This document shows positions 15,065 through 21,329 of a stretch of 21,747 nt of DNA, piece by piece. The stretch spans positions 1-21,747 of the forward strand of contig JAFCEW010000002.1 in NCBI GenBank assembly GCA_017608955.1, written 5' to 3'. The notes beneath the pieces are model-generated. The model did no database searches. It saw nothing but the letters and a program-made list of their open reading frames with translations, and had not been told where the DNA came from. The translations under genes were made by a program, and so were the position numbers. The stretch is from Candidatus Aenigmatarchaeota archaeon (GTDB lineage: Archaea > Aenigmatarchaeota > Aenigmatarchaeia > CG10238-14). Within the stretch, counting starts at the first letter, position 1; each line of letters starts with the position of its first letter.

Positions 15065-15139
15065 GGGAAAGTAGTCTAGTTTGGTCTAGGACTCCAGCTT
15101 GGGGTGCTGGCAACTCGGGTTCAAATCCCGGCTTTCCCA
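15065..15139 (+). tRNA. tRNA-Pro (anticodon GGG)
   Basis: Acceptor GGGAAAG/CTTTCCC, D-arm starting GTCT, anticodon stem CCAGC/GCTGG around loop TTGGGGT, T-stem TCGGG/CCCGG around TTCAAAT, discriminator A, no encoded CCA. Anticodon GGG reads CCU/CCC Pro codons. The 19-nt gap to the upstream stop codon is A/T-rich but too close to the tRNA to hold a correctly placed TATA box. The promoter would have to lie inside the upstream gene, or the tRNA is cut from its transcript. Confidence 0.95.
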
Positions 15140-15143
15140 TGTC

Positions 15144-15153
15144 CTTAAATATG
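15144..15153 (+). promoter_or_regulatory. TATA-like box for the first nucleotidyltransferase gene
   Basis: cttaaatatg is centred about 25 nt upstream of ATG 15173. It starts 5 nt after the tRNA-Pro discriminator base, so this tRNA, unlike tRNA-Glu and tRNA-Leu, leaves room for a separate promoter downstream. Confidence 0.5.
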
Positions 15154-15172
15154 TAACTGAGAATCTTTGAAT

Positions 15173-16021
15173 ATGAAAAATTCAGTAAAATATTCAGAAC
15201 TTTTAAAAATAATAGAAGACATTCAAGAACAATTGAAAGGAAATAATGATATAGTTAGTGCATATTTGATAGGTTCTTCACGTAAAGAAGAAATAACTGG
15301 ACCCGTATCTGATTTAGATATGCTCTTTTTCACAGAAGAGAGTCCAAAAGATAATACATATAATAAACTATCAGAATTATATAAAAAAGTAGTTGAAAAA
15401 GAGATATGTTTTGATTGTAGTGTATATGATATACCTCTCTTGAAAACACCTTATAATCCATTTGTTTACCCCTTTTATAAACATGTACAAAAAGGAAGGA
15501 ATATATTAAAAGGCAATGAGATTGAAATTCTGGATAAAAGTAAAGTAGAAATACCGTATGAAAGAATGAGTTGTGCAGAAAGTATGGGATTTTGTTTAAA
15601 AAAACTTAGAACAGCCAGAATAAAATTTGAATTTGAAAATTATATTTATAGAAGATCTATCGAAGACATTTGGAATAGTGATTTAAAAGAAAACGAAAAA
15701 AATCTTCTTGGATTTCGTTTAAAAGAGGGATATCTATATGGTATAGTTAAACGAACATATTCAATTCCAATAAATTTTGCAAGAGATGTCTTAAATTTAC
15801 TAAATGTAGATTTTGAAGAAAACAATACAAATATCAAAAGAAAATTTAAGGAACAATTCCAAGAGTCTGATTTAACTGAATTTTTATATAAATTAGATAA
15901 AAGAGAAATAAAAGATATCATAAATAAACCTGAGAAAATAAAGCAAAAATTAATGGCAGCTATTGAATGGCAAGAAAGAGTTATAGAAAACTTGATTGAA
16001 AATAATATTCCTAAAATTTAA
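15173..16021 (+). CDS. Nucleotidyltransferase-fold protein (282 aa)
   Basis: The N-terminal domain has the nucleotidyltransferase signature GSS (34-36) followed by SDLDMLFF with Asp47 and Asp49; a later acid in FDCSVYD (about 80-86) is a candidate third metal ligand. The C-terminal half (about 135-282) is helical. The family includes aminoglycoside nucleotidyltransferases, minimal nucleotidyltransferases of toxin-antitoxin systems, and uncharacterised enzymes that transfer NMP groups to proteins or RNA. ATG 15173 is chosen over TTG 15167 because of the TATA spacing. It is immediately upstream of herA. Substrate unknown. Confidence 0.75.
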   Translation: MKNSVKYSELLKIIEDIQEQLKGNNDIVSAYLIGSSRKEEITGPVSDLDMLFFTEESPKDNTYNKLSELYKKVVEKEICFDCSVYDIPLLKTPYNPFVYPFYKHVQKGRNILKGNEIEILDKSKVEIPYERMSCAESMGFCLKKLRTARIKFEFENYIYRRSIEDIWNSDLKENEKNLLGFRLKEGYLYGIVKRTYSIPINFARDVLNLLNVDFEENNTNIKRKFKEQFQESDLTEFLYKLDKREIKDIINKPEKIKQKLMAAIEWQERVIENLIENNIPKI

Positions 16022-16045
16022 ATTTAAATTCACAATATACATAAT

Positions 16046-18133
16046 ATGCTAATTGGTAGAATAGTTGGAAAAACATCCCCTGAAAAATTTCAATTTGAAG
16101 TTTCTGGTATAATTAAAAAAATGGATTTTGTTGCAACAAGAGATACTGAGAGACATTGGGTTTTAGGAAGAGTGGAGGGAATTTATCAAGATGGTTCAAA
16201 AACAATTGCAAATGTTTCTGTTATAGGATATACTAATAAAAGAGGACAAGTTAGTATGCCTAAATTACCTTTTAAGCCAGGATCATTTATTTACAAAGCA
16301 GATGATGGTTTAATAAAAAAAGTTCTTGGATTAAAATCTACAGGATTATATATTGGATTGTTAGATGGATCAGAAAATCTTAAAGTTCATTTAGACCCTA
16401 AAAAACTAATTACAAAACATTTGGCAGTACTAGCAAAAACAGGTACTGGAAAATCATATTTCGTATCTGTAATTCTTGAAGAATTCATGGAAAATAATAT
16501 TCCAGCCGTTGTCATAGATCCACATGGTGAATATCTAACACTTCAGCACGAAAATAAAAAACAAGAAGAAGTTAATTATATGCCAAGATTTGACATAAAA
16601 CCAAAAGGATATAAAAAGGAATTACAATTATTCTGTTTAGAAAAAAATCTTGTTGAAGGAGCTAAAAAACTAAAGTTTGATGGAAAATTTGGTTATCAAG
16701 AATTATTTGAAATGCTTCCATTTAGATTAACTGGAAATCAATTAAATGTGATATATTCTGTTATAAGAGATATTGATGAACATGGATATACACTTGAAGA
16801 TTTAAAACAAAAAGTACAACAATCAACAAGCAGAGCAAAATGGGGAGTTTTATCAGTTATAGATTTTCTAAGATCTGTAAATTTATTCGATACATCAAGA
16901 TTCATAAGACCAGAGGATTTAGTAAAAAAAGGAAAAATAAGTGTTATAAATCTTAAGGGTATAGAGCCAGACGTGCAACAATTGGTCACATATAAATTAG
17001 CAAAAATGCTCTTTAATGCAAGAAAAACTAATAGGATACAACCTTTCTTGTTTGTTATAGAAGAAGCACAAAATTTCTGTCCTGAAAGAGGATTCGGTGA
17101 AGCAGTTAGTTCTAGAATATTAAGAACAATAGCGTCTGAAGGAAGAAAATTTGGAATGGGATTGACAATAGTAAGTCAAAGAGCAGCAAGAGTTGATAAA
17201 AACGTTTTATCTCAATGTAATACACAAGTCTTTCTAAGAGTGAACAACCCAAATGATCTTAAAGCAATCGTAGATTCTATGGAAGGAGTAACACATGGAA
17301 TTCTTGCACAAATTAAAACACTACCAATAGGAACAGCTGTTGTGACAGGATTAATAGATCAGCCATTAGTTGTAGATGTTAGAATAAAAAGAAGTAATCA
17401 TGGAGGAACATTAACAATGCCAACAAGAAAAATCCAAGAGGAAGAAGGAGATATATTATATTTTTATCCAAAGTTTCTAGAAGAAGACATTAAAAAGAGT
17501 ATTAGGAAGAAACTAGAGCAATTTAAACTGATATACTATCCTTTATGGAGATTAAGATGTAAATTTTCAACACCAGAAGGAGAAAAAATTGATAATATAT
17601 TTATAGACGGATTAAATGGTGAACTTGTATTTTGGAAAAACGATACTCTTATGAGAACAAGCGGTTTGCCAAGTTTATTAAGACTAGATATGAAGAAAAA
17701 AGCGGTTCTATTGTTTTTAACAACATATGGAATGTCTTCTGCTGGTATAATATCGAAAAAACTTAAAATGTCAGAATCTGGAGTCAATAATATATTAGTA
17801 GATTTAATTAGACAAGATTTGGTTAAAAAAGATAAGGATATTTACAAAAGTATGTTAAATTTGAATTTTGGAGAAATAATTGAAAATCAAATAACAGAGT
17901 CAACTGTAAACTATAAATATAGTGGAGAAATGCTTGATTTTAATGTAACAAAGGAAGATACAAAAAAAGTTTTAGATCTGTTTAGGCCAAATGCATTTGA
18001 AAGAAAAAAATGTTATTATCCATATTGGTTTATTTTCTATGACGATGGAAATGTTGATATAGTAGATGCATTAACAGGCAAAAAAGACAAATTCTTAATG
18101 AAAACTGATATTTTAGATAACCTAAGTATTTAA
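16046..18133 (+). CDS. herA: HerA-type DNA translocase with extended C-terminus (695 aa)
   Basis: The N-terminal HAS-barrel (about residues 1-115) precedes the motor domain: Walker A AKTGTGKS (130-137), DPHGEY (158-163), Walker B FLFVIEEAQNF (334-343) and a conserved SQRAARVDKNVLSQ segment (377-390). HerA with NurA resects DNA ends in archaeal recombination repair. The protein is longer than typical HerA (about 500 aa). After residue 460 comes an extra region with two similar units, YYPLW plus IDGLNG (497-525) and YYPYW plus VDALTG (657-678), separated by a winged-helix segment (about 553-600). No NurA is seen in the window. A TATA-like stretch 20-25 nt before ATG 16046 suggests a leaderless transcript. 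Confidence 0.9.
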   Translation: MLIGRIVGKTSPEKFQFEVSGIIKKMDFVATRDTERHWVLGRVEGIYQDGSKTIANVSVIGYTNKRGQVSMPKLPFKPGSFIYKADDGLIKKVLGLKSTGLYIGLLDGSENLKVHLDPKKLITKHLAVLAKTGTGKSYFVSVILEEFMENNIPAVVIDPHGEYLTLQHENKKQEEVNYMPRFDIKPKGYKKELQLFCLEKNLVEGAKKLKFDGKFGYQELFEMLPFRLTGNQLNVIYSVIRDIDEHGYTLEDLKQKVQQSTSRAKWGVLSVIDFLRSVNLFDTSRFIRPEDLVKKGKISVINLKGIEPDVQQLVTYKLAKMLFNARKTNRIQPFLFVIEEAQNFCPERGFGEAVSSRILRTIASEGRKFGMGLTIVSQRAARVDKNVLSQCNTQVFLRVNNPNDLKAIVDSMEGVTHGILAQIKTLPIGTAVVTGLIDQPLVVDVRIKRSNHGGTLTMPTRKIQEEEGDILYFYPKFLEEDIKKSIRKKLEQFKLIYYPLWRLRCKFSTPEGEKIDNIFIDGLNGELVFWKNDTLMRTSGLPSLLRLDMKKKAVLLFLTTYGMSSAGIISKKLKMSESGVNNILVDLIRQDLVKKDKDIYKSMLNLNFGEIIENQITESTVNYKYSGEMLDFNVTKEDTKKVLDLFRPNAFERKKCYYPYWFIFYDDGNVDIVDALTGKKDKFLMKTDILDNLSI

Positions 18134-18157
18134 TTCTTATTTGAATAAAATTTTGTT

Positions 18158-18982
18158 ATGGAAAAATCAGATGAGATTATCAAAATTGCAAGAAAAATTA
18201 CTAAACATTTGAAAAAAATTAAAAAAATTAAAGCCATTGCTATTGGTGGTAGTGTTGTATGCGGATATCCAGATGAATATTCTGATGTTGATATATATTG
18301 CATATGTAATAAATTACCATCTCTTAAAAAAAGGAAAACAATTCTCGATGAGTTAAAATCGGATAAAATAATATCACAATCAAATCATCCAGAATTTGGT
18401 TTTGGACACGATATTTTTGTATATAGAGGAAAGGAAGTAGGAATTGGATACAATGATATTAAAACTATTAAAAATAAATTCAAAGAAATTAAACTGAGAG
18501 GATATATTCATATCGGAGATTATTATATAATAAATCAAATAGTTTTTCAAAAAACTTTATGGGATCCAGATAAATTATTTTCAAAATATAATAAAAAATT
18601 AAAAAAATATAATAAAATGTTAAAAATAGATGCCAAATTTCTATGGGAAAGAATAGAAGACTTTTTTGTGAACAAAGAATCCAGCAATGGAATCTATAAA
18701 GAAATAAAACGAAAAAATTTTATATGGATAAATCAGTTGATTAGCATTTACATAAGATGGTATCTATTTTGTTTGTATACATTAAATAATGAATATTATC
18801 ATAAGTTTCTTACAAAATGGTCTTATAGAAAAATAAATGAATTTAAATATAAACCAGACAGATGTGTTGAAAGATTAGAAAAAATATCAATAATGGGAAA
18901 CAATAAAAATGAGCTAATGAAAAAAATAAAAATATTTAATGAATTAATTAAGGATACGTCATCATTAATGAAAAAGCTATGA
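18158..18982 (+). CDS. Nucleotidyltransferase-fold protein (274 aa)
   Basis: The catalytic signature is IAIGGSVVCGYPDEYSDVDI, with Gly30-Gly31-Ser32 and the metal-binding pair Asp43 and Asp45. Asp85 (GHDIFVY) is a candidate third acid. The rest is helical and very rich in lysine and aromatic residues, similar in plan to DUF4037-type or aminoglycoside-nucleotidyltransferase-like proteins. It is not a close copy of the protein at 15173 but has the same fold and lies on the other side of herA. Its stop codon is 3 nt before tRNA-Glu(CUC). ATG 18158 is 24 nt after the herA stop, with a weak A/T-rich box between. Confidence 0.75.
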   Translation: MEKSDEIIKIARKITKHLKKIKKIKAIAIGGSVVCGYPDEYSDVDIYCICNKLPSLKKRKTILDELKSDKIISQSNHPEFGFGHDIFVYRGKEVGIGYNDIKTIKNKFKEIKLRGYIHIGDYYIINQIVFQKTLWDPDKLFSKYNKKLKKYNKMLKIDAKFLWERIEDFFVNKESSNGIYKEIKRKNFIWINQLISIYIRWYLFCLYTLNNEYYHKFLTKWSYRKINEFKYKPDRCVERLEKISIMGNNKNELMKKIKIFNELIKDTSSLMKKL

Positions 18983-18985
18983 TCT

Positions 18986-19060
18986 GCTCCCGTAGTCTAG
19001 TCCGGCCAAGGATGCGAGCCTCTCGAGCTCGAGACCTGGGTTCAAATCCCGGCGGGAGCA
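18986..19060 (+). tRNA. tRNA-Glu (anticodon CUC)
   Basis: Acceptor GCTCCCG/CGGGAGC, D-stem GTCT/GGAT, anticodon stem CGAGC/GCTCG around loop CTCTCGA, T-stem CTGGG/CCCGG around TTCAAAT, discriminator A, no encoded CCA. Anticodon CUC reads GAG. It is enclosed by genes on the same strand: 3 nt after the upstream stop codon and 2 nt before the downstream ATG. No promoter for the downstream gene can fit outside the tRNA. Confidence 0.95.
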
Positions 19061-19062
19061 TT

Positions 19063-19293
19063 ATGAAAATTATAGATATACTGACAACAGCATCAATTTT
19101 AGTAATTATAGTTATATCAGCTCTTTTCGCATCTGATTATATAAGCTCTGAAACCTTTATAAAATATTTCACTAAATTTTTCCTAAAACTTTTGATGCCA
19201 TTTGAATTGAATTTTATATCTCTTATCAGATATGGGACAGTTGGAATTATAGCATTGCTTTTATTGGTTTACATCCTTAGAAAAAATTTTTAA
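19063..19293 (+). CDS. Small two-helix membrane protein (76 aa)
   Basis: I do not recognise the family. Two hydrophobic segments are clear: about residues 7-24 (LTTASILVIIVISALFAS) and about 53-71 (GTVGIIALLLLVYILRK), joined by an amphipathic loop with ETFIKYFTKFFLKLLMPFE. A longer frame starts at 18979, but its first 28 codons are the translated tRNA-Glu; ATG 19063, 2 nt after the tRNA discriminator base, is the sensible start. With no room for a promoter or ribosome binding site, its mRNA is probably produced by tRNA 3'-end processing. Confidence 0.7.
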   Translation: MKIIDILTTASILVIIVISALFASDYISSETFIKYFTKFFLKLLMPFELNFISLIRYGTVGIIALLLLVYILRKNF

Positions 19294-19322
19294 ATTCAAT
19301 TCATAATCTAAAATAAAAACCA

Positions 19323-19330
19323 TTTTAAAC
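19323..19330 (+). promoter_or_regulatory. TATA-like box for the ureohydrolase gene
   Basis: ttttaaac is centred about 27 nt before ATG 19354 with no ribosome binding site, as for a leaderless gene. It lies in a 60-bp spacer after the small membrane protein gene, so the ureohydrolase and the following tRNA-Leu can form their own unit. Confidence 0.5.
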
Positions 19331-19353
19331 TTATTTCATATTATTATGTTATT

Positions 19354-20202
19354 ATGAAATTTACAGATGATTTGAGTAGAATATTCACAGAAGAAGAATC
19401 TAAAATATTAGTTTTAGGTGTTCCTTTAGGAAAACATGGAAGAGAATCTGTGAAAAGGCTAAGAAAAATCAGTAATTATGTTGAGCCATTTGATATTGAA
19501 AAACAAAAAAATCTTTTTTATAACATAAGAATTAAAGATATTGGAGATGTAAAACTAAAAAATTTATCAAAAAAAATAAAACAAATTATAAGTAATAAAA
19601 AAATTCCTCTAATTCTTGGTGGCGGACATTTACTTTCTCTATATAGTTTTCAGTCATTTCAAAATACAAAATTAATAGTTTTTGATGCTCATGCTGATTT
19701 AAAACAAGAATTTGATGATGAGAAAATAAGAAATTTGGATTATATCAAAGGAAAAAAATTCAATAAAAAAATAAATGATGCTACCTGGTTAAGAAGAGTA
19801 TTTGATAATAAAACCCCTGAAGTAATGATAATAGGTTTAAGATCTTGTGAAGAAAATGAATTTGAATTTATGAAAAAAAATAAAATAAAATATTTTACTC
19901 CAAATAAAATGAAAAATATAAAAAAAGAAATAGAAAAATTTACAAAAAATTCAAAGATATATATAAGTTTAGATTTGGATGTATTTGATCCAGGAATTGC
20001 TCCAGGGGTTGATCAAGCAGAACCAAATGGAATAAATTTTAAACAATTTTCAGAAATTATAAATTCAATAAAAGGAAAAATAGTCGGAGTAGATGTAAAT
20101 TGTCTTAAACCATTAAAAGATAACGAAATAACAGAATTTTTAGCCATTAGATCTTTATTTGAAATTATAGGAAAAATATCTGAACATGCAGGAGTCGCGT
20201 AG
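19354..20202 (+). CDS. Arginase/agmatinase-family protein with altered substrate site
   Basis: The 282-aa protein has the ureohydrolase fold with all six two-metal ligands: His92 (GGGHLLS), Asp111, His113 and Asp115 (DAHAD), and Asp207 and Asp209 (SLDLDVFDP). Family enzymes hydrolyse guanidino compounds to release urea (arginase, agmatinase, guanidinobutyrase) or formamide (formiminoglutamase). Two changes stand out. The usual GGDH is GGGH, and the C-terminal G-x-D-V-V-E segment, whose Glu contacts the guanidinium group, reads GVDVNC so that Cys250 replaces Glu. The true substrate is therefore uncertain. The last four codons and the TAG stop lie inside tRNA-Leu (15-nt overlap), and no earlier stop exists in this frame. 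Confidence 0.85.
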   Translation: MKFTDDLSRIFTEEESKILVLGVPLGKHGRESVKRLRKISNYVEPFDIEKQKNLFYNIRIKDIGDVKLKNLSKKIKQIISNKKIPLILGGGHLLSLYSFQSFQNTKLIVFDAHADLKQEFDDEKIRNLDYIKGKKFNKKINDATWLRRVFDNKTPEVMIIGLRSCEENEFEFMKKNKIKYFTPNKMKNIKKEIEKFTKNSKIYISLDLDVFDPGIAPGVDQAEPNGINFKQFSEIINSIKGKIVGVDVNCLKPLKDNEITEFLAIRSLFEIIGKISEHAGVA

Positions 20203-20273
20203 CCTGGTCAATCGCGCTAGGTTGAGGGCCTAGTCCCTTAGTGGGTGCGTGAGTTCGAATCTCACCTCCTGCA
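20188..20273 (+). tRNA. tRNA-Leu (anticodon GAG), long variable arm
   Basis: Acceptor GCAGGAG/CTCCTGC, D-stem GCG/CGC, anticodon stem CTAGG/CCTAG around loop TTGAGGG, a type II variable arm (tccc...gggt), T-stem GTGAG/CTCAC around TTCGAAT, discriminator A, no encoded CCA. Anticodon GAG reads CUC/CUU. Its first 15 nt are also the end of the ureohydrolase reading frame, including the TAG stop at 20200-20202. ATG of the next gene follows the discriminator after 2 nt. Confidence 0.95.
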
Positions 20274-20275
20274 TT

Positions 20276-20977
20276 ATGAAATTTGAATATAAATTGCTCT
20301 CTATTCTATGGATTTTATTGATAGTTTTTTCGTTAGCAAATCTTTATACATATTCTACCTTCTCTGAATATGATCTTTATGGTTTTACAGGATCAGCATT
20401 TAATAAAGCAATGAATTTATTTTTTAGATTTGGATTAGTAATAGGATTTTTAACAGTAATTGTTTTGATAGATGATAAATTATATGAAAATAAAAAAATT
20501 GAAAATAAATTGAAAAAAATATTTGTGAAAAATAAACTATACATCCTATTAATAATTATAACTTTTTTGAGCTTGTCTTATATTTTTGCTATATTTGGAA
20601 TCTATATTTCTGATATACCTTTATTAAATAAAATATTCTTAGGAAAACAAGATTACAATGGTTTCCCTTCTGTTCATTTGGGACAGCATCATGGATTTAG
20701 TGGATGGTTTTTAATTATAATTTCAATTTTCGCTTTAAAGATAAATACAATAATTCATCATAACTTTCTTAGAATAATTTTAGGACTTATTTTTTGTATT
20801 TTACTTATATATGGAATTTATTTGAATATAGAAGATTTTACAAACGAACAGATCGGAAAAAGAACAGGTATTTTTTTATTGCCACAATTTAAATACAACT
20901 TTGAGTGGATAATTAGTTTAATAGCAGTAGGTATTTCAATATTTTTATTAGGTTTTTATGAAAGAAAAAGATCTTAG
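20276..20977 (+). CDS. Polytopic membrane protein (233 aa), unknown function
   Basis: I do not recognise the family. Hydrophobic segments suggest about six transmembrane helices: near residues 7-25, 44-62, 80-101, 135-152, 160-180 and 206-225. A loop before the fourth helix carries FPSVHLGQHHGFSGW (about 130-144), whose histidines could bind metal or heme. A frame from TTG 20249 would translate the end of tRNA-Leu, so ATG 20276, 2 nt after the tRNA, is the chosen start. The 3' end overlaps the next gene by 20 nt, consistent with one transcript for this gene, the OB-fold protein and the TctA-like permease. Confidence 0.75.
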   Translation: MKFEYKLLSILWILLIVFSLANLYTYSTFSEYDLYGFTGSAFNKAMNLFFRFGLVIGFLTVIVLIDDKLYENKKIENKLKKIFVKNKLYILLIIITFLSLSYIFAIFGIYISDIPLLNKIFLGKQDYNGFPSVHLGQHHGFSGWFLIIISIFALKINTIIHHNFLRIILGLIFCILLIYGIYLNIEDFTNEQIGKRTGIFLLPQFKYNFEWIISLIAVGISIFLLGFYERKRS

Positions 20978-21329
20978 AAATTTCTCTTTGTTATGTTCTA
21001 TATTAGGGTTGCTAGTTTTGTTTTTCGCATCAAAAAAACTGGAATCAGTTGTGACAAAAATATCAGATCTGACATTTAATGATATTGGAAAAAGAGTTAA
21101 AGTCTGCGGAAATATAACTTCGTATTATTTATCGAAAAAAAATCATTTGTTTCTTGGCTTAGAAGATTCAACAGACAGTATAGATATAGTTATTTTCAAT
21201 TCGACTATTTCTAAATTAAATTTAGATCCTCATATACTAAATAAAAATCAAGAGATATGTGTTCTAGGAACATTAACTGAATATAAATCTGGTCTTGAAA
21301 TTATAGCAGACAACGTGGAATTATGCTAG
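20958..21329 (+). CDS. Membrane-anchored OB-fold protein (123 aa)
   Basis: An N-terminal hydrophobic segment (about residues 8-24, FSLLCSILGLLVLFFAS) acts as an anchor or uncleaved signal. The rest (about 37-120) matches the pattern of a tRNA_anti-type OB-fold: IGKRVKVCGNITSYYLSKKN, HLFLGLEDSTDSIDIVIFNS, then ICVLGTLTEYKSGLEIIADNVEL. This fold usually binds nucleic acid, but an anchored version could equally bind another polymer or protein outside the cytoplasm. It overlaps the upstream membrane gene by 20 nt and the downstream permease by 7 nt, a strong sign of translational coupling. Confidence 0.78.
   Translation: MKEKDLRNFSLLCSILGLLVLFFASKKLESVVTKISDLTFNDIGKRVKVCGNITSYYLSKKNHLFLGLEDSTDSIDIVIFNSTISKLNLDPHILNKNQEICVLGTLTEYKSGLEIIADNVELC

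Noticed and set aside
15139..15156. Short ATG frame (ATG TCC TTA AAT ATG TAA) beginning at the tRNA-Pro discriminator
   Set aside because: Only five codons, and the ATG uses the tRNA's own last base. The real gene starts at 15173.
18979..19062. N-terminal extension of the small membrane protein (frame from 18979)
   Set aside because: These 28 codons are the translated tRNA-Glu. The hydrophobic protein starts naturally at ATG 19063.
20249..20275. Start of the polytopic membrane protein at TTG 20249
   Set aside because: It lies within the T-arm of tRNA-Leu. ATG 20276 begins directly before the first membrane helix.
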